DNA from: a bacterium | GTDB lineage: Bacteria > UBP4 > UBA4092 > JAOAEQ01 | Direction of reading: 5' to 3' | DNA length: 64,000 nucleotides | NCBI GenBank assembly: GCA_026416715.1 | Contig: JAOAEQ010000015.1 | Location: 16,390-80,389 of the forward strand | Shown here: positions 37,210 to 46,430 of the stretch, piece after piece | Position numbering within the stretch: the stretch's first letter is position 1 | How the letters are laid out: every line of letters begins with the position of its first letter | Notes under the pieces: generated by a model | What the model saw: the letters and a program-made list of their open reading frames with translations, nothing else | The model's database searches: none | Told to the model about the DNA's origin: nothing | Translations under genes and position numbers: made by a program

Positions 37210-38652
37210 ATGAACCAGAAGCCACGACTCGAAATCGAGCCGATTATGGAACAAATTCGGCAGCAGATTAACCGGCAGGGAAAGAAACAGCCGGAATCTT
37301 TTGACTTCGTTCTAGATAAAGGAGTATCTGCTATGAATTTAGATGAATTAAAAGTTAAATTAAATGAATCCTGGAATGTTGGACAACGGCCGTTTACTTC
37401 ACATCGACCGATAATCGGTCCGTTCATTGTCTGGTATAAAAAGATACTCTTTCAACTCATTAAACTCCCGTTATGCAATGTCCTTGAAGACCAGCGCAAT
37501 TTTAATATGTATCTAGCGCAAACGATTAACCAAATTAATCTGCAGCATCTCCTTGCCCGAACGGATTTCCTGTTTACCGAACTGGATAAAAGAATCGAAA
37601 CACTGGCGGCAAAATTCCAAGCTGCACAAAAAAACCAACAGGAGTTCAACGATATGACGTTAAGTATTCGCAATGCGCTCTGGGAAGAGCAAGCGAAACT
37701 CGCTGAGGTACACCAGCAAACCCAATCGCTCGAATCGAGCATCCAATACATCAATCAGTCGTTAAGCGAAATTCTCCATGCGTTAGACAAACTCAACCAG
37801 ATAGATGAGTTGACGCTTACTATCCGCAATGCGCTCTGGGAAGAACAAGCGAAACTCGCTGCGGTACACCAGCACACTCAATCACTCGAATCAAACTTCC
37901 AACATATCAATCAATCGGTAAACGAGCTTATCGATTGGTATCATAAAGAAAAGGAAGGACTTGATGCGCATCAATATCATTTGTTCAATGAACGATTTCG
38001 CGATACGATTGAACATGTGAAAAAACGGCAACAGATTTATATCGATTATTTTCGGGATTGCAAAAATATCGTTGATTTAGGATGCGGACGAGGCGAATTT
38101 CTGGAATTGTTACAAGAAAACAATCTGCCGGCATTAGGCATTGATATTAATCCGGAACTAGTCGAACTAGCGAAACAGCGCGGGTTAAATGTAACATGTG
38201 CGGATTTATTAACGTTCCTAGCGCAAACACCGGATGCTACGTTTGACGGAATTTTTTCCGCACAGGTTATCGAACATTTCAAACTGCCGGATATTCGGCA
38301 GATAGTTGGGTTAATCTACCAGAAACTGCAACCGGACGGAATTGCGGTGGTTGAAACGCTGAATCCGCTTTCATTCTATAGTTATAGCCGGAATTATCTC
38401 CTCGATTTAACCCATCAACGGGCGTTACATCCGCAAGCGTTAAAATTTTTATTTGACTGCCACGGTTTTCGCGAAGTTGAGATAAAGTTTACTTCTGCGG
38501 TTCCGTTAGAAGAAATGCTGGAAGGAATTGAACTTCCTAAAGAGTTAACCCCAGAGGAGGAAACTGCTTGGCAGAAAATCAATTTAGCATTCAGTCGGCT
38601 CAACGAACTTTTCTACGGATGGCAAGAGTATGCGATTATCGCCAAAAAATAA
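37210..38652 (+). CDS. Coiled-coil SAM-dependent methyltransferase, candidate glycan-capping and chain-length enzyme
   Basis: 480 residues. Residues ~90-250 are a long predicted coiled coil. Inside it a ~35-residue segment occurs twice, at about residues 149-184 and 202-237 (each has IRNALWEEQAKLA then QSLES and INQS). The C-terminal part (~260-480) is a class I methyltransferase with motif I IVDLGCGRGEFLELL near 287, then DGIFSAQVIEHF and KLQPDGIAVVETLNPLS. Its place after the Wzm/Wzt-like genes suggests it methylates the end of the glycan. In WbdD-type systems a coiled coil acts as a molecular ruler for chain length; that this protein works in the same way is my inference. Confidence 0.85.
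   Translation: MNQKPRLEIEPIMEQIRQQINRQGKKQPESFDFVLDKGVSAMNLDELKVKLNESWNVGQRPFTSHRPIIGPFIVWYKKILFQLIKLPLCNVLEDQRNFNMYLAQTINQINLQHLLARTDFLFTELDKRIETLAAKFQAAQKNQQEFNDMTLSIRNALWEEQAKLAEVHQQTQSLESSIQYINQSLSEILHALDKLNQIDELTLTIRNALWEEQAKLAAVHQHTQSLESNFQHINQSVNELIDWYHKEKEGLDAHQYHLFNERFRDTIEHVKKRQQIYIDYFRDCKNIVDLGCGRGEFLELLQENNLPALGIDINPELVELAKQRGLNVTCADLLTFLAQTPDATFDGIFSAQVIEHFKLPDIRQIVGLIYQKLQPDGIAVVETLNPLSFYSYSRNYLLDLTHQRALHPQALKFLFDCHGFREVEIKFTSAVPLEEMLEGIELPKELTPEEETAWQKINLAFSRLNELFYGWQEYAIIAKK
37655..37920 (+). repeat. In-frame tandem duplication within the coiled coil of the methyltransferase
   Basis: The DNA at 37655-37760 and 37814-37919 matches closely (for example CGCAATGCGCTCTGGGAAGA and CAAGCGAAACTCGCTG in both). 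The copies are 159 bases apart, exactly 53 codons, so the frame is kept. The unrelated-looking spacer between them is SEILHALDKLNQIDE. Confidence 0.9.
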
Positions 38653-38666
38653 CCAATCAACAGGAA

Positions 38667-38745
38667 AACGAAAGAAGAACGAAACAACCATCGTTATCAT
38701 GAATGCTTCTGTTCTAACGGTTTTTAGTTCTTTTGTTCTTTCGTT
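38667..38745. repeat. MITE-like element with GAACGAAAGAAC arms
   Basis: Left arm 38667-38685 and right arm 38727-38745 are imperfect reverse complements (AACGAAAGAA / TTCTTTCGTT ends). The element fills the gap between the methyltransferase and the next glycosyltransferase. The same words occur at 39845-39905 and in the tail of ribD. Confidence 0.65.
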
Positions 38746-38759
38746 ACTCAATTGCTACT

Positions 38760-39836
38760 ATGGCTAAGAAAAAAATTTGTATTTGCAATGCGCAAATTCC
38801 GTTTCTCTGGGGTGGTGCGGAAATATTAGCAGATTCATTAGGTCGCGAATTAACGCGACGTGGCTTCGCCGTCGAACAGATTCGGATACCATTCAAATGG
38901 TATCCGAAAGAACAGCTGGTTAAAGATGCGTTTGTGTGGCGATTGATTGATATAACGGATTCTTGTTTAGAAAAAATAGATTTGGTTATCGGCACCAAAT
39001 TCCCTTCCTATCTGGTGAAACATCCGAACAAAATTGTTTGGTTGGTGCATCAACATCGACCAGCGTACGACTTATACGGAACAAATACCAATCTGCATGA
39101 TGCCCTGTTAGTCCAGACACATTTTCAGTATACGTTACCTGACCATCAGGCGCAGGAAATTGTAGTTAAACTGGATAATGCAGCATTTAAAGAATGCAAA
39201 GCGATCTATACGATATCCAAGCGGGTTGCCGATCGGCTAGAGAAATATAACGGAATTCGTGGCACGGTATTGTATCCGCCACCACGAGATTTACCGCTAT
39301 CAAATAAAACGGAATATGCAGATTTCATTTTCACCTTAGGTAGATTAGAATCGTTGAAAAGATTCCATCTTTTGATTGAAGCATTCCGGTATGTAAAAAG
39401 TAACGCTAAATGTATTATTGCCGGGTCAGGTTTCTTAACAAAAGAATTCAACCAGAAAATCGCTCAATATAAAATTGGCGATCGAGTTAAATTAGTCGGA
39501 TTTGTTGACGATGCAACGGTAAGTAACCTTTATGCGACGTGTTTCGCTACCTTCTATGCACCAATCGACGAAGATTATGGCTATGTTACGGTGGAATCGT
39601 TCCGGGCTAAAAAACCCGTGATAACTACAAACGACGCTGGCGGTACTCTAGAATTTGTGGAACATGAGGTAACTGGTTTAGTTGCAGAACCGACACCGGA
39701 AGATATCGCGAGACAAATCGATGCGTTATATGAACATAAACAGAAATGCCGTGAATTAGGACACGCTGGATTTCAGAAAGTTCAATCTATCAACTGGGAT
39801 ACCGTTATCCCTGAACTAACGAAAACAATAACATAA
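38760..39836 (+). CDS. Glycosyltransferase family 4
   Basis: 358 residues from ATG 38760 (MAKKKICICNAQIPFLWGGAEILADSLGREL). A GT-B fold is indicated by FTLGRLESLKRFHLLIEAFRYV in the donor half and by APIDEDYGYVTVESFRAKKPVITTNDAGG, which contains the E-x7-E-like motif. It is likely to extend the glycan exported by the Wzm/Wzt-like pair. The MITE-like tracts that flank it suggest that the gene can be shuffled as a unit. Donor not known. Confidence 0.88.
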   Translation: MAKKKICICNAQIPFLWGGAEILADSLGRELTRRGFAVEQIRIPFKWYPKEQLVKDAFVWRLIDITDSCLEKIDLVIGTKFPSYLVKHPNKIVWLVHQHRPAYDLYGTNTNLHDALLVQTHFQYTLPDHQAQEIVVKLDNAAFKECKAIYTISKRVADRLEKYNGIRGTVLYPPPRDLPLSNKTEYADFIFTLGRLESLKRFHLLIEAFRYVKSNAKCIIAGSGFLTKEFNQKIAQYKIGDRVKLVGFVDDATVSNLYATCFATFYAPIDEDYGYVTVESFRAKKPVITTNDAGGTLEFVEHEVTGLVAEPTPEDIARQIDALYEHKQKCRELGHAGFQKVQSINWDTVIPELTKTIT

Positions 39837-39844
39837 ACCTAGAA

Positions 39845-39905
39845 ACGAAAGAACGAAAGAACGGAAGAACGCAATACTAAATGGTACGGTGTTCAGTTCT
39901 TCCGT
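39845..39905. repeat. MITE-like element with ACGGAAGAAC arms
   Basis: ACGGAAGAAC (39861-39870) pairs exactly with GTTCTTCCGT (39896-39905). A run of GAAACGAAAGAACGAAAGAAC precedes the left arm. Same word family as 18559-18616 and 38667-38745. Confidence 0.65.
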
Positions 39906-39921
39906 GGTTTAGATACGCAGC

Positions 39922-42465
39922 ATGCGAATCGCTTATTTCAGTCCAATATCTCCGATAAAATCTGGCATCTCGAAATATAGCGAAGATATACTCCCGTATC
40001 TTGCGAAACATGCGGAAGTAGACTTGTTTATTGATGCTTATCAGCCAACAAATCCGGCGATAACCGCTGCATTTACCATTCATCCCTATATCCGGTACTA
40101 TGAACTTGCGTCTCGATACGATATGGCACTATACCATCTCGGCAATAATGCGTATCATCAGTATCTCTATCCCTTCACGCTAACCCATCCGGGGATAATT
40201 GTCTTACATGATTTCATTCTGTTTCATCTTCTTGCGGGAATAACCTATGTTAACTACAATTTTCCTGAGTTTATCATTGATATGGAAACCAACCACGGAT
40301 TGCAAGGACGTTATGCAGCAGAACGATTTATTGCTGGTACGTTCAGTGAAATAGATAAATTCCAGTTCCCGATGAATAAAACGATTATCGAATCGAGTTA
40401 TGGCGTTGTCGTGCATAGTGAGTATTATCAACAATATATTCAAGAACATTATCCGCATAAACCGGTAGTAACGATTCCGATGAGTACCGGGGAAAAATTT
40501 GATATTCTCGACCAGGACACTAAAACGAAATTACGTAAACAATATGGATTTACCTCGGATGAAATTCTCATAGCTTCATTTGGGTTCATCAGTCCGATTA
40601 AACATATTGATATCGCATTACGTGCGATAGCGCGATTAACCAACGAGTTTCCCAATATCCGTTATATTCTCGTTGGGGAAAGTAATAAAACCTATGATAT
40701 CTATCGCGAGATTAAAGAATTATCGCTTGAACCGTATGTTCGGGTAACAGAATTTGTTGACGACCAAACCTATTATGATTACCTGAATATTGCGGATATC
40801 AGTATCAATTTGCGATATCCGAGTGCGGGAGAAACGTCATTAACGTTACATCAGAGTTTTGCGGCAGGGATTCCGACACTGGTTTCGAATTATCGGCAGT
40901 ATGCAGAATATCCGGACAACTGTTGTCTTAAAGTAGATTTAGCCCCGAATGAAGAAGAACATCTGGTGCAATTATTACGGCAGCTTATCACCGATGAAAC
41001 GTTACGGCATGAAATCGGGAGCAATGCACGGAAGTATGTTTTGGAAAACTGTACTTTAGAAATCGTCGCAAAAGAATATATTGATTTTATCGAAGAGATT
41101 ATCCATCATCAACCACGGAAATCAGGAAAAACGAACCGAGAGATGCTCCCGCTTGTATTAGAAAACATTCAACAAGAAATCGATACCCTTGATCTAACTC
41201 CGATGGAGAATTCGATTCTCCACGAAGCATCAATTTTGATACCTTATCGTTATGAAAAAGAAATAAAAGGTGGTGTCACAGAATTATTAACTATGAAAAA
41301 CAAGAAAAAAAATTGGGATATTGCCGCAGAAGAAGTAGCAAAAAAATACGACCCGGAATTATCGATTCGGATTCCGCTAGTTTGGAAATGGCCACCGAAC
41401 ATGAGCGGGCGGTATATCTATGATTTCAGCGTGGTTGCGCTCAGTTTGGAGTTGCCAGTGAATAGTCTTATTCTAGATGTTGCCGCAGGTTCCTGTTGGG
41501 TTTCAGAATGGCTCCATCAACTCGGATATCGAACCGTAGCATTTGATATTTCACCGACGCAACTGAAATATGGAAAACGACGGTTTGAATCTAACCCGAG
41601 GTTATATAAAGAATTCTGGTATGGGTTCGTTTGTGCCGATGGAGAACAACTCCCCTTTGCTGATAGTACTTTTGACGGAGTGGTTTGTCTCAATTCGTTA
41701 CATCACATGCCGAATTTCCAGAAGGTATTAAATGAATTATCGCGTATCCTCAAACCCGAGGGGAAAGCGGTATTTTCAGAACCGGGCGCTATGCATGGCG
41801 ATTCAGAGTTATCGAAACGGGAAATGCAAGAGTTCGGTACGCTTGAAAAAAGCGTTGATATCGATGAGATATATCAATTAGCGATACAAGCTGGATTTAA
41901 AAAGATGACAATTAAACCAGTAGTATATCCTGATGTGATGGGATATTCATATCAAGAATGGCAATATGTAGAACAGTTACATCCGGACGCTATAAAACAA
42001 TTTACAACCTGTTATGCGGTTCATGTTAGAAACACGCATCCGATATTTATTTTGCATAAAAGCGAATCGGTAGTTTATGATAGTCGTCGTCCAAGGATAC
42101 TGAAAGCGGAAATAAAAGAAGTTAACGTTCCGCAGCGGATTAAACGCAACGAACCAATTACCATCACCGCTCGAATTAAAAATATCGGGGATACGATCTG
42201 GCTCCATCAGGAATCACCGTTCGGTGGATACGTTCGGTTTGGCGTTAAATTAGTTTCACTCACCGGACAATTGCTGCAAGCAGTGAAACAGCAATCGCTA
42301 GAAAAAGATATTCATCCGGGAGAAGAGTTCAAGATTACCGTTGAAACTGCTATTGATTTTGAACCTGGCAAGTATGCATTAAAATTCGATATGGTTGATG
42401 AACAGTTATGTTGGTTCGCAGATTGCGGGTCGAAAGAATATTTCCAGAGTATCGAAATTATATAG
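39922..42465 (+). CDS. Three-domain protein: GT4 glycosyltransferase, methyltransferase and C-terminal beta-sandwich
   Basis: 847 residues. Residues ~1-395 are a GT-B glycosyltransferase (MRIAYFSPISPIKSGISKYSEDIL; ASFGFISPIKHIDIALRAIARL; YPSAGETSLTLHQSFAAGIPTLVSNY). Residues ~458-690 are a class I methyltransferase with motif I LILDVAAGSCWVSEW near 516 and FDGVVCLNSLHHMPNF. Residues ~727-847 look like an Ig-like or carbohydrate-binding sandwich (ITARIKNIGDTIW..., then GKYALKFDMVDE), similar in kind to Wzt C-terminal domains. The protein could add and then methylate a sugar on the same glycan while holding it. It lies in the export operon and ends 3 bases before the next gene. Confidence 0.85.
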   Translation: MRIAYFSPISPIKSGISKYSEDILPYLAKHAEVDLFIDAYQPTNPAITAAFTIHPYIRYYELASRYDMALYHLGNNAYHQYLYPFTLTHPGIIVLHDFILFHLLAGITYVNYNFPEFIIDMETNHGLQGRYAAERFIAGTFSEIDKFQFPMNKTIIESSYGVVVHSEYYQQYIQEHYPHKPVVTIPMSTGEKFDILDQDTKTKLRKQYGFTSDEILIASFGFISPIKHIDIALRAIARLTNEFPNIRYILVGESNKTYDIYREIKELSLEPYVRVTEFVDDQTYYDYLNIADISINLRYPSAGETSLTLHQSFAAGIPTLVSNYRQYAEYPDNCCLKVDLAPNEEEHLVQLLRQLITDETLRHEIGSNARKYVLENCTLEIVAKEYIDFIEEIIHHQPRKSGKTNREMLPLVLENIQQEIDTLDLTPMENSILHEASILIPYRYEKEIKGGVTELLTMKNKKKNWDIAAEEVAKKYDPELSIRIPLVWKWPPNMSGRYIYDFSVVALSLELPVNSLILDVAAGSCWVSEWLHQLGYRTVAFDISPTQLKYGKRRFESNPRLYKEFWYGFVCADGEQLPFADSTFDGVVCLNSLHHMPNFQKVLNELSRILKPEGKAVFSEPGAMHGDSELSKREMQEFGTLEKSVDIDEIYQLAIQAGFKKMTIKPVVYPDVMGYSYQEWQYVEQLHPDAIKQFTTCYAVHVRNTHPIFILHKSESVVYDSRRPRILKAEIKEVNVPQRIKRNEPITITARIKNIGDTIWLHQESPFGGYVRFGVKLVSLTGQLLQAVKQQSLEKDIHPGEEFKITVETAIDFEPGKYALKFDMVDEQLCWFADCGSKEYFQSIEII

Positions 42466-42468
42466 CCA

Positions 42469-44322
42469 ATGTACAACTCGGCCAAGCTACCAACCTATTG
42501 TCTCTTTTCCATTTTCGTTATCATAACCATATTTGCGGTTATCTATGGTGAACGTATCGGAAGCTACGATGGCGTCGAATATTACGTTTATCTCCGTTCA
42601 TTTGTCTTTGACCGGGATGTTGATTTTGAGAACGACTATGCGCTGCTCGGCAATCCTCCGCCGGCAACTGCGTTCCCGTTAACTGTTACTGGTAGGAAAC
42701 AAAACCATATGTCAGTCGGTCCCGCAATACTCTGGTCACCGTTCTTCCTGCTCGCTCATGCAATCGTGCTATTGCTAAACCTATTCGGCGCAAAAATACC
42801 TGCGAATGGTATCAGTGGCATGTATACAAATTTCGTTCTCTTGGGAAGTGTTCTGTATAGTTTTGCTGCATTCTATTTAATTTACCTATTCTGTCAGAAA
42901 TATTATGCCAAGTGGATAGCATTCATTTCGGTTATTTCCATCTGGCTAGGTTCGTTTATGATTTATTATACAATCTTCGAACCATTCTACTCACATACCA
43001 CGTCGTTATTTGCGATAACTATCTTTATCTATTACTGGAACGCTACACGAAACAAATCGCGCACGATTGCCCAATGGTGTATGCTTGGTGTATTCTCCGG
43101 AATTATGATATTAGTCCGCTGGCAGAATGGGATTTTTATGCTTATCCCGGCGCTTGAATCCATCTTAGAATATTATCAATCGCTGAAACGGAAAAACCAG
43201 ACAGCGTTTTTGCATTTATTAAAAGGAAATCTCGCTTTTCTGCTTATCGTTGCCGTATTATCCTTACCGCAACTTATCGTCTGGAAAATTTTATACGGCA
43301 ATTATTTCGTTGTTCCACAAGGGAAATTTTTCGTACAATGGGATAAACCGAATATTCCGGAAATCTTTTTTGCATCGCGGAACGGTCTGTTTTCCTGGTC
43401 ACCGATAACCTTATTCGCTACGTTCGGGTTCTTCTTATTCTACAAACGGGATAAAACCCTGATGTGTTATTTACTACTCGGATATCTAGCGATGAGTTAT
43501 GTGAATAGTGCGGTAGGACAATGGTGGGGTGGTGGCGGATACGGTGCACGACGGTTCGATAGTATCATACCGATATTTGCGCTCGGATTAGCTGCAGGGC
43601 TAGAAACTACCGGAAAATGGTTCAACCGCAAATTCTGGATAGTTTCTGGCATACTCCTCGCTGGTTTAATGTATTGGAACCTATGGTTTATGCGGGAATT
43701 TCGGCTCTGCAGGATTCCCCATGGCGAATCAGTTCGGTTAACCGAAATTTTCGCTCGGAAAGTATGGAAACCGATACAATATTTCGGGTATCCATTTTCA
43801 TTTCCTGCAAATTACATTTTCAGTATCAAATACGATGTTCCGCCAAGTTATTATGATATTGTTGTTGGGAAATATCTCGATTTTCTTGATGGTTCCCTCA
43901 ACGGTACGATTGAATTCTATTCGATTGATAAAGAATTTCTGAAATCCGGTTGGGCTGACCCACAATATTATTACGATATTCCAGTTCGCTGGTCGATTGG
44001 ATCGGAATCGAGTCTATTCGTTTATCTCTATGAGCCCAAAACCTATCTGGTTAAAATCCACGTTATCCCATTTTATTATCCTGATTCACCTGAGCAATCA
44101 GTTCAGGTTATTGTAAACAAGAAATCCGTTACCACCTTGAAATTAGCGAATCAATGGCAAGAATATGTTTTTGATATACCACGGGAAGTATGGCGTCGGG
44201 GAGTCAATGTTATCCAATTCAAATACGGTTATACTGCGGTTCCGAAACAGGTCTTACAAGATAGTGCGGATGACCGACCACTAGCGGTATGCTGGCATTA
44301 TATGTTCTTCTTGCCGAAATGA
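42469..44322 (+). CDS. Multi-pass membrane protein, GT-C glycosyltransferase-like
   Basis: 617 residues. About ten membrane segments occupy residues ~10-410, with an acidic loop after the first segment (ERIGSYDGVEYYVYLRSFVFDRDVDFEND) of the kind that holds the catalytic Asp in GT-C enzymes. WFARK-like loops and a Gly-rich GGGGYGARRFDSI loop follow. The last ~200 residues form a soluble, beta-rich domain, probably extracytoplasmic. By position it may add a sugar from a lipid-linked donor at the outer face of the inner membrane. The family is inferred from topology only. Confidence 0.75.
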   Translation: MYNSAKLPTYCLFSIFVIITIFAVIYGERIGSYDGVEYYVYLRSFVFDRDVDFENDYALLGNPPPATAFPLTVTGRKQNHMSVGPAILWSPFFLLAHAIVLLLNLFGAKIPANGISGMYTNFVLLGSVLYSFAAFYLIYLFCQKYYAKWIAFISVISIWLGSFMIYYTIFEPFYSHTTSLFAITIFIYYWNATRNKSRTIAQWCMLGVFSGIMILVRWQNGIFMLIPALESILEYYQSLKRKNQTAFLHLLKGNLAFLLIVAVLSLPQLIVWKILYGNYFVVPQGKFFVQWDKPNIPEIFFASRNGLFSWSPITLFATFGFFLFYKRDKTLMCYLLLGYLAMSYVNSAVGQWWGGGGYGARRFDSIIPIFALGLAAGLETTGKWFNRKFWIVSGILLAGLMYWNLWFMREFRLCRIPHGESVRLTEIFARKVWKPIQYFGYPFSFPANYIFSIKYDVPPSYYDIVVGKYLDFLDGSLNGTIEFYSIDKEFLKSGWADPQYYYDIPVRWSIGSESSLFVYLYEPKTYLVKIHVIPFYYPDSPEQSVQVIVNKKSVTTLKLANQWQEYVFDIPREVWRRGVNVIQFKYGYTAVPKQVLQDSADDRPLAVCWHYMFFLPK

Positions 44323-44333
44323 AACGCGCACGA

Positions 44334-44903
44334 TTATTGGATTAACACAGCGGTCGCTAATAAGATTGGCCGAATCTCGGAATCAGCTACATACTGTGGT
44401 TCTCGTCCGCTTGTGTCTATGGGTTCTGGTTTATCAATAATTTCGACCGAAGTCCCGATACTAACCAATGGAAACAACTCTTCTACATCTTTATTTCTCA
44501 TCCGAATACATCCTTTCGACACCATTTTCCCAATCGAACTCGGCTGATTCGTTCCATGGATTCCATATCCTTTTACACTTAATCCGAGCCAGCGGGTACC
44601 AACCGGATTTGAAGCGACTTTCGGCGGAATAGGATCTTTTCCCAGCGGATACCAGCTAGGATTAACGACTTTATTAACGATACGAAAATTCCCGAGCGGC
44701 GTCGGGGTATCCGTTTTCCCAACGGCAATACGATAGGTCTTCGCTATACTATCGTTGATATAGAGACATAACGTATTGGTTGACCGGATAATGATGATTT
44801 TGGTGGTATCCGCATTTTCTTCTTCCGGTTCAGCTAAACTAAGGATATATGCAAAGAAAACGAATATTCCAATTAAAGTTAGTTGGGAATGTTTCGGTTT
44901 CAT
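44334..44903 (-). CDS. L,D-transpeptidase (YkuD family)
   Basis: 189 residues with an N-terminal signal or anchor segment. The YkuD domain carries LCLYINDSIAKTYRIAVGKTDTPTPLGNF and the catalytic GIHGTNQPSSIGKMVSKGCIRMRNKDVEELF, with the nucleophilic Cys in the SKGCIRM motif (SHGCIRM in most members; the His is Lys here). It cross-links peptidoglycan or attaches proteins to it in the periplasm. A ribosome site AAGGTGAT precedes ATG 44903. It converges on the export operon with an 11-base gap. Confidence 0.9.
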   Translation of the reverse strand: MKPKHSQLTLIGIFVFFAYILSLAEPEEENADTTKIIIIRSTNTLCLYINDSIAKTYRIAVGKTDTPTPLGNFRIVNKVVNPSWYPLGKDPIPPKVASNPVGTRWLGLSVKGYGIHGTNQPSSIGKMVSKGCIRMRNKDVEELFPLVSIGTSVEIIDKPEPIDTSGREPQYVADSEIRPILLATAVLIQ

Positions 44904-45129
44904 TAAATATCACCTTCTCACTAATTAAGTATAGAGCAACCAATATGCCAATTCAAATTAATCCACAGGCTACATACTAAAATCACCATTTCGTCCCGTT
45001 GGAAAAGCTGAGTTCGTTGAGATTCGAACAACCTTATAATTAAACCATCTGTTTAAGTTAGGTTCGGTATAGCGGGATCAGGTTTTTCTGCAGTTTTATC
45101 TTGCTCAACGGTTAGGTAAGGTTATATTT

Positions 45130-45185
45130 TTCGTGTCAAAATTGACACGAATATGGTTGACAATTGATATACCCTATGGTAGATT
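45130..45185 (+). promoter_or_regulatory. Promoter with upstream palindromic operator for the pseudouridine synthase gene
   Basis: TTGACA (45157-45162), 17-base spacer, TAGATT (45180-45185). Five bases upstream is a perfect palindrome, 45130-45151, arms TTCGTGTCAA with AA in the centre. A regulator bound there would sit right against the -35 box. The rest of the gap 44904-45129 shows no gene. Confidence 0.65.
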
Positions 45186-45254
45186 TATTCAAATAAATAA
45201 TTATTATTGTTCGAGATAAACGATGTTGTAAAAACACGAAAAGCTAAAACAACT

Positions 45255-45977
45255 ATGGTAGAACGATTACAGAAATATATCGCCCGTTGCGGGGTATGTT
45301 CTCGCCGAAAAGCGGAAGAATTAATCGCTACCGGTCGAGTCCGAGTTGATGGACAACTTATCACTCAGTTGGGATATTGTATTGAACCAAACCAAGCAGA
45401 AGTGAGGATAGATAATCAAGTTATCCGCCCGCCAGATACTAAAGTTTATTTAATCTTAAATAAACCGAAAGGATATATCACTACGGTTACTGACCCACAT
45501 AGCAGAAAAACCGTATATCACTTACTCCCGAAATTGAAAGAGCGGATTTTCCCTGTCGGGCGGCTTGATACGGATACAGAAGGATTACTCCTATTTACGA
45601 ACGACGGAGAACTAGCGAACCGACTTCTCCATCCGCGCTATGGTGTTACAAAGAAATATCTGGTTACGATTCACGGTGAGTTGGATTGGCAAACCGCTCG
45701 CGCTATAGAACGAGGAATTAGATTAAAAGATGGCAAAACCGCACCTGCAAAAGTTCGAGTTATGCGCCGATCGCGAACAATGACCCTATTAGAACTCGAA
45801 ATTTCGGAAGGGAAAAAACGGCAGATTCGACGCATGTTTTTCGCGGTTGGACATCCGGTATTGAAACTTATTCGGATTCAGTTCGGTCCCTTGTCTCTAG
45901 GCACCTTAAAACCAGGACAATACCGATTTCTCAATAAAACTGAAATTAATAATCTGACGAATTCTTTCCGGCATTAG
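45255..45977 (+). CDS. rRNA pseudouridine synthase (RsuA/RluB family)
   Basis: 240 residues from ATG 45255. An N-terminal S4 domain (MVERLQKYIARCGVCSRRKAEELIATGRVRVDGQ) is followed by the catalytic domain with FPVGRLDTDTEGLLLFTNDG, where the Asp is the catalytic residue, then KKYLVTIHGELD and EGKKRQIRRMFFAVGHPV. It isomerises a uridine in ribosomal RNA; whether the target is 23S (RluB) or 16S (RsuA) cannot be settled, though RluB is the likelier. Confidence 0.95.
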   Translation: MVERLQKYIARCGVCSRRKAEELIATGRVRVDGQLITQLGYCIEPNQAEVRIDNQVIRPPDTKVYLILNKPKGYITTVTDPHSRKTVYHLLPKLKERIFPVGRLDTDTEGLLLFTNDGELANRLLHPRYGVTKKYLVTIHGELDWQTARAIERGIRLKDGKTAPAKVRVMRRSRTMTLLELEISEGKKRQIRRMFFAVGHPVLKLIRIQFGPLSLGTLKPGQYRFLNKTEINNLTNSFRH

Positions 45978-46105
45978 TAACATTGCAATTTCCCTAATCT
46001 AATCGGCAGGCGTTGTTTATGACCATTGTTTATTGCAAATTCTGGAGTCTGGAGTTTGGTGCGATATCCGAAATTCGGATTCTGAACAAGGGCGGTATGG
46101 TGGTA
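45978..46105. other. Gap between the pseudouridine synthase gene and tRNA-Val
   Basis: It contains a small hairpin at 46036-46058 (CAAATTC with GAGTTTG) related to the hairpin of the dispersed repeats at 3.2 and 9.6 kb, and an ATCCGAAATTCGGAT palindromic tract at 46065-46080. No gene is seen. Confidence 0.5.
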
Positions 46106-46181
46106 TGGTGGGCGATACCGGGCTCGAACCGATGACCCCCGCTATGTGAAAGCGGTGCTCTACCAACTGAGCTAATCGCCC
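46106..46181 (-). tRNA. tRNA-Val (anticodon CAC)
   Basis: 76 bases on the minus strand with encoded CCA (46106-46108). The acceptor stem pairs GGGCGAT with ATCGCCC. The D arm is GCTCAGTTGGTAGAGC, the anticodon arm CCGCT-TTCACAT-AGCGG gives CAC, and the T arm is CATCGGTTCGAGCCCGGTA. The body matches bacterial tRNA-Val. Confidence 0.96.
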
Positions 46182-46430
46182 ACAACCCTGAAACCCAGGG
46201 AATGTCAAATGGCAAAACTCAAAATCCAACGTTTGTGGACACAGTCAATTCTCTTGGCAGGATTGATTTTATTGTTTGGATTTTGGTATTTCTTATTATC
46301 CTATAAGATTATATGTTATAATAATGAAAATATCAAGATTAACGGTAGAAAGAATCGAGAATTGAGAGTCGAGGAAGCAGGAACAAAAGGATTCTTCACC
46401 CCTCAAATCTCGCCGCTCAAATCTGACATT

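Noticed and set aside
46017-46229. Open frames antisense to tRNA-Val
   Set aside because: They run through the tRNA and simple-sequence DNA and have no ribosome site. They are chance frames.
46209-46430. N-terminal membrane extension of the histone-deacetylase-like protein
   Set aside because: The extension is encoded by simple-sequence DNA and precedes the natural start of the fold at 46431.
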